Source: Straminergon stramineum (lineage: Eukaryota > Streptophyta > Bryopsida > Hypnales > Calliergonaceae). From it: a DNA stretch of 64,000 nt. Positions 1 to 13,453 of this stretch are shown in pieces. The translations under genes and the position numbers were made by a program. Numbering within the stretch: position 1 is the stretch's first letter; each line of letters opens with the position of its first letter. The DNA is taken from the NCBI GenBank assembly GCA_963920665.1, contig OY987267.1:4278001-4342000 (forward strand), given 5' to 3'. The notes beneath the pieces are model-generated. The model saw only the letters and a program-made list of their open reading frames with translations. It was not told the origin of the DNA and searched no databases.

Positions 1-1333
1 AACAGCATCGAGAATGAATTCATGATTTCATCGCAGAAATCCAAAAACCCTAAAAATGAAATTGAAATATACTAATCTCAATTCTGAGCAAACAGACCAA
101 ACTGTGTGGAACTCTTCTTTCTTGAAAAATTGTGAAAATTGAGTACAAAAATGAATCCTAACAAGTTAGTTTTTGAAGAAGATTCTCTGAGGTAAAACAG
201 CCCATTAGGGACCTTTTAACCATTGTGGACTCCAAAGAATGACCCCATCATAGTTTTCTTTTTGTGATTGAGATATGAGCCACATTCAATGTCTTAGCTA
301 ACTGGAAAGGAGTGATTAGTGACCACAATAGGAACTTTCAGTTTTTTAGTGTTAGTTCATTGTAGGGAGTGCTTTTTTTAGGTCTTCTATGTTAAAAAAT
401 ATTGTGACCGCAATATGTGAGTAAGATGAGCGTTATGGATTAGTTTTGGTTGGTTTTGGAATAATCTATAGACTCTTTTAGGTTGTGATGGGATAAATAC
501 TTCAAATTTCATAACAAATTCACACTTTGTTGAAAAAATATAGTTTCAAATGCTCTCGCCATTTCTATCACTTGACTTTCTCTTGGAAAAAAAAATAGAA
601 AAATTCAAATATGACAAGAGGGCAAACCCCCCATTTGGTCCGTAATGGGTGTTTTACCTTAAATGCCTCCAAAACATTCTCATCTCTAGTCTAAATGGAA
701 TGAATCAAATATTTCCCTGTGGACAAAATATTTTCTATGAGAAAAAAGAAAATTAGTTTTTATTCGGAGTTCTTGTGATTTCCTTTTGCGTTGCCTAGAA
801 AATTGTTTTTTGAGCTTATAATGGCATAACTTTTTGAGGCACTAATTGTAATTAAAAATATATCCCTAGAAACCTAATGGGTTCTTTTATCTTCAAAAAG
901 TGTTTCAAAAAATTATGTTAAAAATTAAGATCATAGAAACTTGTCCAAACCTTCAAGTGTCCCTTTAGTGGATAGTTGGACTTTAGGGGGTACGAGTCAC
1001 TCTAAAATTTTGGAAAAAAATCTAAGTTATTGTTAAATTTCAACATACTTTGGTAAGTTAGTTTTTACATATAAATTTCAAAAGTGAACAAAATTATGAA
1101 GTACAACATGGCAATTGTCTCCAAAATAATTTTAAAAATCAAATTGTTTCATTTGGAATAAAAGCTAGTATAATAAAGGTATTTAAAAAAAAAATTGTAC
1201 TTTTCAATTGAAATATCTTGAAAGACCAAAAGTTTAATATATCAATTGTAGCGCTCAAAGATAGACTTCTAATTTGATTTCAAATATATGAGAAAGATGA
1301 TCATATACAATCAAATCTTTTGATATAAAGACT
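1..1333. repeat. AT-rich spacer; old dispersed repeat also present at 22.65-23.4 kb
   Basis: No gene seen. Stretches such as CTTGAAAAATTGTGAAAATT, GGAGTGATTAGTGACCAC and the AAATATTGTGACYGC segment recur, in the same orientation but partly different order, between 22,650 and 23,400. Divergence is high, so it is an ancient family. Confidence 0.5.
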
Positions 1334-1991
1334 TTAATCCCTAAATGTCCAAGGCCATTTTCGAGCTTCTAGGAACTTGCTCTAAATTGGAAAAAAAAAT
1401 CCATCATTTTGATAAGTTGTATCAATTTTTTTATTACTTGTAACCATACAAATGCAAACTAGATATGTTAGAGATCACATAGGAAAAGAAAACACATCAA
1501 TATCACTTATGAATTGAAAGATTATAATGTTTGATCATGAGGGTGTTAAAATTGCAAAAGTGATTTGAAGTCTTTCAATCCTCTTTTCACATGTCAAATT
1601 TAAAAATTTGGTTACCTTAAAAATATGAGGTTGAAGAGCCTAACATGCATAATACCAATCAATTTATGGCTTCTCAAAATCTACTCTACAATTTTTTTTA
1701 ATGAATTTCAAATGTGATTTTTTCTCCAAGATTTAGTGTATTCAAGGCTCATTTCCAAGAGCCTCAATACTACAGAAAGTCAAGAATGCAATGGACACCC
1801 TTGCATAAAATCTTGAATAGGAAAATCATAATCTATCATTTTTTAAATTGGATTTTTGATGCTAAAACTAGACTTCAAAAAGAATTTTTCAAAAATGTAG
1901 AATACTAAAAATTAGCAAATTGGTTGGATTTTATCTAACTTCAAAGTATTTTCAACACCAAAATTTGGTGCCTCGGGCATTTAGGGGTTAA
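1334..1991. mobile_element. TTAA-bounded element (658 bp)
   Basis: The left end TTAATCCCTAAATGTCC pairs with the right end GGGCATTTAGGGGTTAA, which reads TTAACCCCTAAATGCCC on the other strand, with two mismatches in 17. Flanks outside TTAA differ. The internal sequence is AT-rich with only short frames; about 180 bp of it (1,440-1,620) recurs inverted near 32.0-32.2 kb. Confidence 0.5.
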
Positions 1992-2880
1992 GTAGTCACA
2001 TTAAAATGAACAAAAGTTGCAATTTTGATTGCAAATCGACAACCAACCAAATCATGACCTACTCTAGTCATCAATTGCAAATAATATCCTTGAATTCTAC
2101 CCTAAGCCTAAAATGTGCATGCTACCATGGCACCCATCTCAGGATTTTCTAGGAGGACTTGTTTTACTTGCCTTCTACTTGCCCCCTTTTTGTGTGCTAC
2201 ATTTTGTGTTTGTGCTGAGGCTAATACTTTGTACTCTCTCTAAGGCGTCTATGATTTTCCTAAATCTTCCAGTGCTTGTTGTTTATTCTTCACCTTAATT
2301 ATTTTCTTTATATTGGCTTCTTGTTTGACATTGTATAGTTGCAATTTGTAACACCCTTGCCCGTTTATGAAATTGTTGCATGTGTAAATCAATATGCAAC
2401 TTCTTGATTTCTAGTCAAAGTTGAAAACACTAAACATAATTTAGACAATTGTAAATGTAGGTGAACTTGCAATTTGGAAATTTCATTGTTACTTTAGCTT
2501 AACTTAGATTTCATGCTTCTAAAATATACAAGGTTTTCCAATTGTTTTGGAATTTTGTGGAACTTCACCACCAAATTCAAGTCTTTTGCTTTAGTGAAAG
2601 ACTTGGAATTTTCTTATAAATTTAGCATTAGAAGGAATTTGAGCATATAACAATATCTTAAAGGTTACTAGAAGTTCATAATTTGAATACGTTTATGTTG
2701 ATTGTGAATTCCTATTATTGTTACAACTTGTATTTTTCATTTTTGCCAATTTCTTTTGAATTGTTTTTTTTTAGAATCCAAGGGCATTGGTTTCATGAAA
2801 GGTGTTGATACTCATAATATCAAAATGCTAATGTCAATTTTTTTCGAACATTATATGTTTTTACTAACTTAGTGTGGCAT
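1992..2880. other. AT-rich spacer, nothing recognised
   Basis: Short frames only (the longest is 61 codons at 2113-2298), with no family resemblance and no repeat that I could place. Confidence 0.6.
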
Positions 2881-3082
2881 CACTAGTAGAACCCTATGTT
2901 GCCTTCAACAAAAACCCGGTGACGCATTTTTCTGTTTTTTGCCCCAAACGCAAAATCTGCATTTACTGTAACACAGTTTTTAGAAAATTGCATTATAGTA
3001 AATGTAGATTTTGCGTTTGGGGCAAAAAATGAAAAAATGCGTCACCAAGGGTTTGTTGAAGGCAACATAGTTTTCCACTAGT
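2881..3082. mobile_element. Foldback MITE with CACTA ends (202 bp)
   Basis: Nearly the whole element is one inverted repeat. The left arm starts CACTAGTAGAACCCTATGTT and the right arm, read on the other strand, starts CACTAGTGGAAAACTATGTT; both continue through GCCTTCAACAAA, GGTGACGCATTTTT and GCCCCAAACGCAAAATCT. A loop of roughly 40-50 nt lies in the middle. CAT flanks both ends as a 3-bp target duplication. The element is non-coding. Confidence 0.85.
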
Positions 3083-5640
3083 GCATTAAGGTAGTCTACT
3101 CTTGAAGTGACTTTTCAAGAGTTGATTGCATTTGGGGGAAGCTAAACTCCTTGAAACAATTTTCAATCAATTTTCGTAGGAAGAAAAATGGAATTGGCAC
3201 ATGGCATCTAACCCAAGTTGTTGCATATTTTTTTGGACCTTTGTTGAATTAGTTATAATTTTTTTGAAGTTGAAACACAGTGGTCACTAAAAGCAACTAC
3301 TTCTTGAAATGTACACCATTGGTACATTGAAGAAATCAAAATGTACCTCTAAGTTAGTGGTCGCTTCTACAACAAGGTCACTTTCAAAGTACCCTACCTT
3401 ATTGGATGAACTTGTAGATTTTATTATTGCTTTTGTATTTTGCTTTAGATGTAGATATTAGAATGTAGATAGTATAGGATGTTCACAAAGGATTTTTACT
3501 TAGACTTAGACAAGTTTGCTAGATTTGGAGGTATTTCAATAGTTTAGTGAGGATTTATGTACCATCTAAATCCTACAATTTTTTATAAATTTAAAATGTT
3601 CTTAAGATTTAAGGTATTTTCATAAATTAAAAGGTTCTAGTGTATTCTTCTAAGGTATAATAGATGATAGATAGTGATTATATATGATACAACCTATTCT
3701 ATTGTCAAAATACACTATAAAAATAAATTTCAAATTCAATTGCTCATTTGAGCTAGTTTCTATTAGAGGGTTGCTATTATGTGAGCATAGGAGTGTGAGC
3801 CCATGAGCCTAGAATACTACACACTTATTTAATAGATGTATATACTATAGAAACCATCTATGATTACAGAGTATATATGTTACAAATATCCATATTATAA
3901 GTGTTTATGATATATATACCTTCTATAGTGTGTGGTACTTATATTATAGGTACCTATATTGTAGGCTCAATGCTCACAAGCTCACATTCTTAGGCTCACA
4001 TACTAGCACCGTTGGAAAAGACAACTCATCCTAGTTGCAAATAGAGAAAATCTTTTAGATGCAAAGTTTTTACACACAAAAGAAAGTGGGAGACTCATCC
4101 TAGTCATATGTATAGAAAAATATTATTGTTCTTTGTTATATACACCCAAAAATTACTCTTAATCAACAATGTATTCCATAAAATTCAATCATATAATACC
4201 TCAAAAATGAGCCCAAGTAGAAACAAAGATATTAACAATTATTGAACAATAAGAGATAATTACAAAGAATTATATTCATATTACTACATTTAGAAAAACT
4301 AACCAAAGTGTCAATATGGGTCTCAAACTGAGGTTTGAAAACCATCAAGAAAGTATTATCAAGAACAAAATGACCAAGGGAACCTCCGTCAAATATGATC
4401 AGAGCAACTTGTCCATTGCATGCATTTATGACTACAAATGGTTATAGTCAACTATTCATTTACAATTGACCATAGTCATAAACCTTATTAAGAAAAATGT
4501 CTTTTTCTTGTAGTGAAGTGAAGGAAGTTCTTTCATTGCAGAGACACAAATGCTTTGACAACCTAGAGGTAGGTGCAAACGTTGTAGACTCTTTTTTCTA
4601 CTTCAAGTGAAAGATGTAACTTAGAGGCAATCTTTGCAATAACATCATGGGATGGGCATCAATTGTGTGTAGCTATAGTCTTAGGTTTGCAAAGAAAAGC
4701 ATCAAGTAGTTGTAGGCAACATTATGCAACTATTAGGAAGACCATGGATAGATGGTTTGCAAATGGACTTAGCCAAAGATTAGGTGCAAGTGTTGCTTAA
4801 CATAAGTTAATACTGCAAGGGGAAACAACCCAAAGACATTGCTATCAAATTGATAGAGAGCATCATAGAGGAAGGTGTTTTAATTTATATAGTAAAATGT
4901 ATATGTGCCTCACAGTTGTGTCTTTATTGAATTTTTTTCAAAAGTTTTATAGTCCTTCTTTGTATTGTACATACAACATGACATTCATATATAAATTGCA
5001 TTTTTTTCAAGTACCTACTACGATTGATATTTATTTGGACCACATTTCTCGAGTAATGTATAGTCTAAGGAGAAAGTGGTGAAGACTAACGAGGAGAAAA
5101 CATTAGTGTGGGTTGCAAAAGTGTTGCTTGATGTAAATGGAGCTATATGGAGGAATAGGACACATGTAGAGTTCCGGATCCATGGATGGAAGCACCATGC
5201 GACAAAGTAACACTTTCTAGTCTATATGCAATATATTTTTTTAAATCTTATTTCTTTCAATAGTAAGTTGTGGGATGCAAGAGGAACCCATGGTAGACTA
5301 GGGGACATATACATTTGGGGTAACTATGAAAGGCACCTCTCCAATGAAGAATTTATGGAGTAGAAATCAAGAAATTTTCCTCCCGACCTCAATTGGCCTT
5401 GTGTGTTTGGAAATTATACATTTGCCTATAATATATGTAAGTTATGTGACAATATTCCCAAGAGCCTTAAATACACATAATAGTGTACTACAAGTTCAGA
5501 AGGTTGGAAGTGGAGATGGTTGTGAACCCCTAATTCGTCACCAAGGGCTCACTCTTTTTTTTTTGTAGTTTGTCATTTTAAATACACTTTTATATACCAA
5601 AAGCCCTAAAAAGAGTGTAGAACCAAAATAGGAGTGTCAT
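3083..5640. other. AT-rich spacer with repeat fragments
   Basis: No gene seen. It contains a 240-bp dispersed repeat (3,775-4,015) and a solitary CACTA-type right end, TTTTTCTTGTAGTG, finishing at 4515. That end matches the right end of the AGTCATATTT-rich element at 63,396 (TTGTTTTCTTGTAGTG). No matching left end was found. Confidence 0.5.
3775..4015 (+). repeat. Dispersed repeat, copy 1 (partner at 33,412-33,640)
   Basis: The core carries TATATTATAGGT/ACCTATATT words around a block starting GTGAGC and ending in GCTCACATACT then CGTTGG. The same order of words occurs at 33,412-33,640 in the same orientation. It is non-coding and strongly diverged. Confidence 0.55.
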
Positions 5641-8600
5641 ATTCCAATATAGTATTTGGTCTAATTTTAAAATATTATAGCTAGTATGGCCCAACCATGA
5701 GTTGTAAATAGATTAGAACCCAACGAATTATGGCCAATTGGTCAATTATGAGTGATGGGCATATTAGGCCCAAAACCCCATATGGAAAGGACATCTCTAG
5801 GCTAGAATTGGTTGAGGAAACCCTGGTAAGGCATAGAAATCAATTCTCGGAGATAGATTCTAGTTTCCCCATTCCATCGACGAAATAGCATAACGCCAAT
5901 TTGTTGGCTTGCAAATGTCGAAAATACCAAGACAGGTGGTTTGGGGTTAAACCCATGTCCAGGAATCAACGGTGAAGCTGGTTCACCAAGATTCCCCCTA
6001 GTGTGGAAGATTTCCCAACCACCGATAATTAAACAAGGGGATGGAATTTGTCCCTCCTAAGCTGATGTGTAGAGTAAAAATACAAGACTATACATGTATC
6101 GTGGGATCCCATGGGAGTTTCCACGAAAAGTTTCAGAATTTTCTAATAGTTAGAAGATGTCTTTCTAGAAGATCAACTACCCAAATCTGCAATGGGAAAT
6201 TCCTAGAAATTTCCCAGGTGGCGGTAAATTCCCACTAAAAATTAGTATAACTTCTTTTATGTTAATAAGCTGCCCCAACAAGTTTCACAACATTCCAATA
6301 GTCAGAAGTACCCAAACCTACATCATTCCCTAACAATTAACGGAATTTAAAGTCCATGATGGATTTAACCGGCGGAGCAAGAGCATACGAAAGCGGAATG
6401 GGGACCAAGATAGGACTTTTTTCACTCCCCCATATCTAATTAGGAGCCTAGGCTAGTTACTTTTGCTAGGAAAGTCAACCCCCCAAAGTTGGGATTTTTC
6501 ATGGGTTTTGCCGTTAAGTTGGCACTAGATTTTGTAGCAATTTTGAAGATAGAAAAGGTGGAGGGGGGAAGTCTCCAGACTAAAAATGGCCTTCTAAAGC
6601 CAATGGTGCAATCCGTTTGTGATTCGGAGTTAATCTACAAAAGTTAGCTTAGTGGGCCAACATAAGATGAAAGCCTTGAGTTTTGGATGAAAATCCAAGA
6701 AGATTAGGTTAACTTAGATGAACAAGGAGAGGTGGGTGCCCGAGAAAGAGTATGAAAGGGCACTCCTTCTCCTCTCTCACCACCCCCTTTTTATGTAATT
6801 GGGTCCATTGGGTCCAATTTATGTTGAAAATTGTGGCATTTTAGCCATAAATCTTGCAACAGTGTTTTTTGGGCACTATTGGCCATTGTTGTTGTTTTTC
6901 AAGCTTACAAGGTCTTTGTGGGTCCCTTGCCTTGTGAATGAACATAGTATTAACTCCTCCAAGCTTTGCCAACTTAGTGTGTTACTAAAAGTTGTATGTA
7001 CTTATCCTTGAAAGACCCTTTTGGTTGCTCACCTTGCTTTGTCGTGTACTAACCCTAGAGCAACCCCCCTATATAACTCGCGATGCCCCTTTGGGGGGAT
7101 TTTAGTTCAAGTCATTTGTGTTATGAACCCGTGTTGCTAGCCCTTTGGGTGTCAAAGGTCCCTTCCCCTTCTTTTTGTCTTTGTACCTAATATTGATGTG
7201 GTATTCCTTGGTGAGAGACACAAGGGTGTGAGGGTAGTGGGTCTACCCATAGGGCAAAGCTTTGAATCCCCTTGGGGTAAAAAGTCTTAGCAGTGTGTTT
7301 AAAAGGGGAACAATGGCGAAGCTTTGAACCCCCTTGGGGTGAAAAGTCTTAGCGGTGCGTTAAAACCACCTCACGAGAGAACCGTGAGACTACATGGTCC
7401 CCCTCTCCACAAGGTTTAGTTCCCAAAATGCATTGGGAGCAAACCAAGATTTAGGTCACCAAAAGAATAGGAACTAGAGGTCGAAGTTAGTGTAGGGGAT
7501 GATAAGTGATAATTAGAGTGAGGCCTTTGCCTACGTAAGCCTAACCTACCAACCACTAGTGATAGCATGACCTTCTAAGCTGTCCCCCCTATGTAAAATT
7601 TAGCATAAGAAAAACAGCAGCCTACCCAGCAGTCTAGCACCCAGCCACATCTTTGATATCCGAGAGGGAGACAGGTCGGATATTGCAAGTAGGCCGGCGG
7701 GCAGGGTCGGGGTCCTAGTATCGGCTAGAGGTTGGGCCTAGTATCGATAGGGGAGTCGGGTCCCAGTATTGGCAAGGGATCAGGCCCAGTACCAGTTGGA
7801 GGGTCAGGTTCAAAGTGTTAGGTTGGGGGGGCAAGGGTCATACAAACTACTGGATAGAGGAGAGAAAGGGACCTTGGAGGTCTAGGGATTAAGGAAAAAA
7901 GAGGGTGGAGGGGAAAGAGTGTAGCCCTTGTACTAACACCATAATTAGATCGGGAAGTCCAACGCCCCATCTCCTATATACAAAACAAGGACAAAGAAGA
8001 TAGATGATGTGAAGATGGCGGAAGGCCGAAAGAATGAGGAGGGGTGACGATAGGAAAGACCATTTGAAGGTTAGAAATGGAAGTAGATAAGATAGGAGGG
8101 GAAATCCTCGAGGCTTACTTAAGCCTTTAGATTAGAATTAGGTGATCACCATGAGATTAAGTGTAATACATAAATAGAGGACATAAGATGTAGGATGTAA
8201 GAAGTAGCTCAACCTTGGAGGATGGTATGACACGTCCTTGAGATTGGCTTGGTAGGAAAGAGTGGAGGGTAGTTGGGCTGCCCTAGAGTATGGAAGGAGA
8301 AGGAAAAAGGAGAAAAGAAATAGAATAAAAGAAACAATTAAACTCTTGTACCAAATTATTTTATGATTAGAATGGTGGTTCGTTGTCTCACGGCCCAAGA
8401 GTTCATGGTGGAGGAGGTAGAGCTTCTGGTGGGTGCAATCAACGACTCAAGTTCTGAGGTATGAGTTAAAACCTTCCTAAACTTCCCTAGGTTCCCAGTT
8501 GGGGCTAGTGGCTTGGGCCGAGGTCTACCCCTAGGTCGGACCGTTAGGACTATAGGTTAGGTCATTTCCAGGGACATAAACTTAAAGAGGAAGGCCGTAG

Positions 8601-9320
8601 CTTTCCAAAACCCTAACGCACGCCCAAATTGGGCCCAATTTGAGAAAGTTATCACCGGATGAAGTCTAGGGTCAAATTGGATGAAGAATAAATAAACTCC
8701 GAAGTGAATGGAGAAGTAAGTAGGTCAGGAGGAGGCTACCAATTAGGGGCCAGGGCTGAAAAGAAGATCTAATTCCGAAGTATAGGCTAGGAGAAATTAT
8801 CGGATAAAGTTTGGGTAAGGCTTGGATGAAAATTCAGTAGAAATATCTGAGCGGGGTTCAACTCCAGATCTGGGTAGGAGAAATTCTTGTGAACCATTCC
8901 TCAAAACTTCAGATATTTTTGAATTGGAGAACTAGGTGCAATTGATGGATGAAGTTTGAGGAGCTGAGTAGTGGTCAACCTTCATCCACCCATAACTTTG
9001 GCTAGGAAGGTCGGATAGGGTCGAGTCTTATGTTTTTAGAAATGGCACGAGATGAACTAGAGGTTTCCTAGGGTAGTTCTGCTTTGGCGTAGGTTCCATC
9101 CAAATCATCCAGCAGGCCCTCCATCCGGGCGGCCCAAAATATTGGATGTAGTTTAAGGGAATCTTGCAATTTGGGGTCACTTAGGCACTTAGTCAAAAGA
9201 TCCATTTCTTGGAAGGCACAGTGAACCACACTTAGACACCCAAAGGTAGGAGTCACTTCGCCGAAACCCAGAACCTGGTTGTGTTCGCAAATTACCAAGG
9301 GTGGGTAATTTGGTGCTCAC
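5641..9320. other. GC-richer patch without a recognisable gene
   Basis: Base composition shifts upward compared with both flanks. Frames are short; two of 76-86 codons on the minus strand (8138-8398, 9068-9298) have no known domain. A purine-rich run (about 7,855-7,918) precedes TGTAGCCC, which is reminiscent of a polypurine tract before an LTR, but no second LTR copy was found. A short tandem duplication lies at 7,250-7,366. It may be a decayed retroelement or an old insertion. Confidence 0.35.
7250..7366. repeat. Two-copy tandem duplication, about 60 bp each
   Basis: GCAAAGCTTTGAATCCCCTT and GCGAAGCTTTGAACCCCCTT both lead into GGGGT(A/G)AAAAGTCTTAGC then (A/G)GTG(T/C)GTT. They are non-coding. 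Confidence 0.8.
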
Positions 9321-12300
9321 AATGGTACTACTAAGAGGAGGCACACAAGTTCCAATAACAAGGTGAGGTTTCCATGATATAGCTTGTCCTTGTCCTCATT
9401 GTCCTCAACCTAATTAATGTGGAAGAGAGGTTGACTATGAAGAGTGTGCTTTTGGAGTGCTTAAGGAATGTGTAGTTGAATGTGCATTGGAATGCACAAG
9501 TTCAAACAATGATGTGGAAGGAGTGCATGGATTTGAATTCATGTGAGAAAGGGGGGTATATATGGTTCAATTTTTGGGGATTTTAGGGGGCATGGTTCAA
9601 AAATCACTATTTTAAGTATTTTCATGATTGAATGTACAATTTAGGTATATTTGTATTAGGCATTTAGATTTGGGCAAGATTCAAGGTGCCATAGACTCTA
9701 ACTTAAGGACTATATGGAAGACTCGTTGATGTAAATCATGTGACAATAGACTTGTCACATGGAATGAGTGTGCTCCAACAATGCAATTTATCCAAAGGCA
9801 ATTGCAAATCATAGGAAATGAAACCTACAAAAATCATCAAATTTTAAAAAGATCATTGGATGTAAACTTGTGCAAACTACAATTGAATACCCCAAACCTT
9901 GTTATACCATAAGACATTGAAGAATCAAAACTCTCCACTTGGATTATATCATTTACAAATTGTATTGACTATAGTCTATTGTTTATTTTCTCATATAGAT
10001 TGGTGTAATGACATTCAGAATCCAACAGTTCAATTTGGGCAAAACACCCATGGCCATTCACTAAGTTTGTGACATAATGACGTTAGTTCCATCAATTATA
10101 AGATCTCTATGATACATGTAGTGAATCTTGAATTTGAGCACAACTATTGGACCTAGTTGTTGTATTGTCATTCATAGGCACTTCATTGCAATTATAGCAA
10201 TTCAAGCCTACTGGAGTGCAATGTTTGTCATCAAGTTGTCCTCTTTGTTTGGAGTCCAAATCCAATCATATTAATATATGCCTCCACATCCACATAAAAC
10301 AAATTCAATTATGGAGTCTACTCCAATAGATAGTGTCTCAAAGAACTATTCCATTATTCTCCTTTCTATGTATTTTTGTTTTGTTTAGTCCTTTTTTAGT
10401 GTACCACTAGGCTTGGCATAGCAACAACTATTGGAAACTATAGGATAAAGTTTTGATTTGTTTTCATACCATTCACTAGCACTTTTTATCAAACAATTCA
10501 TTTGATAACTATCACTTGCATCTATTAGACTAATCTACTAGATCAATGGCCCCCCACCTACATGTAAAGACTTACAATTAGAGTGAATGTCTCTTTAATG
10601 GTGATTTATTGCATCTACAATTGTTTGTTTTCCAAATACTTCATGAGTGTCATTATTGCATGCACCTATTTTATTTAAGTATCTTGAAAAGAATCATCTT
10701 CTATTGAGGCTTGGTATTCAATCACACTATGATACCAACTGCCTTTGAACCGTCTTGATTTGTGAACCTATTTCCCAATGAGTAGCTCATGTAGTCTATA
10801 CTCTTCAATCATGCAATGTGACCTCTATCTCTATAATTGTTCTTGAAGGGGCTAGGTTCTAGAAAATTGGACCAATTTTTTTAGATGTGGGACTAAAATT
10901 GGATCCTTCACTAAGGAACCTAATTTTTGGACCCCAAAAATATGAGTCCCTAGGTAGAAGACTTGATTTCTCGATCTAGATATTATATTTAATGTTATTC
11001 TTATCTTTCAATTTTCAAATATTTCATAATACCATAGTCATCTAACAAGTTCGACACATGTAGGTCAAAAATCTATTAATAGTAAAAAAAGAAGGTTGAC
11101 ATCGAATTTTTGATTTTCTAAATTTTTGACATTTTATTAACTCAATTAATGTAGAATTTGGCAAGTCACTTAGTCCATATGTATCTCGCACATCTTCACA
11201 AGTCACATAAAGTTTGATTTGAAGATATAATGCAAGTAATTTGTAGGAGTGGAGAAGTAGGAGGTACATCCATTCATACAAAATAGGTAAATTAGAACAT
11301 GAAAGAGCTCAACTACTCATAGTCAAGTCAAATGTACTAATTATTTTCACAACTACACTTCCACATCATTTAAGTACAATAAAATAAATAATTTGAAAAC
11401 TTGATAAATTTTTTAGATGGTAGGAAATAAAATTAACTTTCAAATCCAAGTATTTGTTTGTAACTTGGAGCTTCCAATAAAAAGTTATGAACAAAGTTCA
11501 AAGGAAGGTAGGGAAGAACATTGTCATACATTGTCTTTGCACTTGTCCATAACTTTATATTAGAGACTTCAATCACGCACAAATTGTTGTAGATGAAATT
11601 CAACTTCATTTTCGTCATCTTTTGAGTTGACTACAATTGGAAAAAAGTTGATTTATAATACTTAATTGAAGTCTAAAGTCCCATTATGAACACAATTAGT
11701 GCATTTTTTCTTTCAACATTAACCTTGTAAAGATGCACCCTTCTATGACCAAGGTAGTTGCCAAAATTCTCTAATTATTGGACCAATAGGTGCATTTTGT
11801 ATTTTTACAATTATCAATGAAGTCACCCATCGAACCACTTCGGGCTCCAACACCCTTAAAGGACTAAACTCCTACCTTAGTTACTTCAAAAGTCACATAT
11901 CCTTCAAAGATTGATGTAAAACAATTGAAGACCTCTTCACCCATTCTTCTCAAAGCATATCAATGAAGTAAGTTCCTCATATCATTATACAAAAAAATCT
12001 TTGATACTAGATGGTACTTATGATAATTAATCAAATTTAGACAATTCAATTTTCAAAACTATATGACTTTCATTGTACAAGATTTGGTTAGATGTACTAT
12101 TCATTTCTAAGAAAATTGGATTTTTTTTTAGGATAACTTTTTATTGAACTTACTATTTGCTTGCAACAATGATAACATTTCAATCACAATAATGAATCTT
12201 TAGATTCATTCTAGATGATTATCCTAAAACCATGGCCACATGAGTCACATCTCTAAATAATACAAATTTTTCTTGTTTCTCATTGCTCACTCACTCTAGA

Positions 12301-13453
12301 AGTTAAAAGTCTTTTGACCTTATCAAGTAGGGTTGGAAAAAAATTATTTTTCTTGGAACTTCAAAAACTATATTCTTTCAATCCACAATAGTATCCAAGT
12401 ACAAATTTGTGAAGTTAAACTTCAAAAAAAACTTCTTTTTTTCAATTTTTCTCACTGACATGAACAGTGGAAGTTTTTGACAATTTATGCCAAAATTTTG
12501 CTCCAGTCTTTTAGGGGTAAATAGAAAGTTCTGAAGAAAAAAACAAAATGTGTTTGTACTTTTGAAATTTTAAGAGAAATTATAAAAGTATAACGGTATA
12601 GGCTCAACGCTTGTAAAATCTGCACTCAGGTTCGGCAAGCTAGTTGCTTTACGCTCCTCTCCTACCTTTGTAGATCTAAATTTCACTTTAAGCTTCCTGA
12701 AATGATTACTTTCGAAATTCAAACTGATTCAGAGTGCTTCCAAAAATTACACAGCCACTTCAGTTCACTTCATAAAAATATGTCAGCACACAAAAATCCA
12801 TTTTTCTCGAGCAATTACAAGATCAGTGTTTGTGCAGTTGCATAACTAAAATTAACCCCTACAGACCCCCACATCCCAAAATGAATGGACAGAGGTCAAT
12901 CCTGATTTTAGTTTTCAAATAATATCCGTACATGGTATTTGATTCGAACAAAAACGAAGCCTAACAAGTTCTCTTTCTACTCCATTTTGGAACTTTGAAA
13001 AATTTCAGAAATTTGGAAGATCACACCCAACGAGGAGGAATTGGGAACTAGCCATAGGGGGTTCATTCAGGTACCATTGACGCTCGCATGGCCTAGGCGA
13101 AGAGAGCACTACTTTAAACATTGTTCTCTACTCTACAAATACCTATAGACATTCAAAGCACAAACGCAAACTTACATCTTGCAACTCTTTAGAAACCGCT
13201 GCATTGACTAATTTCTTAGCCCACTTCACTTCGTAGTACACGGCCAAAACGCCATATCAGTACCACATTCCATGCAATACCAACTGAACGAAACTAAATT
13301 CCCGGCAAATGAGAGCTTGGTCCAACCTGTCACACTGCAAGGGTACCCCAGAGAAACTTAGTAACGTTCCTTGGACAAAATGGGCAAAAACGTTGCATAG
13401 TAGACAATACGAACAAGACAGGAAAATATGATTGAAATGACCCCAAAATAAAA
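9321..13453. other. AT-rich spacer between the GC-richer patch and ARP3
   Basis: No gene seen. Frames of 60-80 codons (11042-11281, 11433-11618) lack any family signature. From about 12,600 the composition approaches that of the ARP3 gene, and the 13,100-13,450 part is probably the ARP3 3' untranslated region and downstream flank. Confidence 0.5.

Noticed and set aside
10715..10750. CTATGATACCAACTG, resembling an antisense tRNA-Met primer-binding site of an LTR retrotransposon
   Set aside because: The match to GCTCTGATACCA is imperfect and I found no LTR pair or retroelement protein near it.
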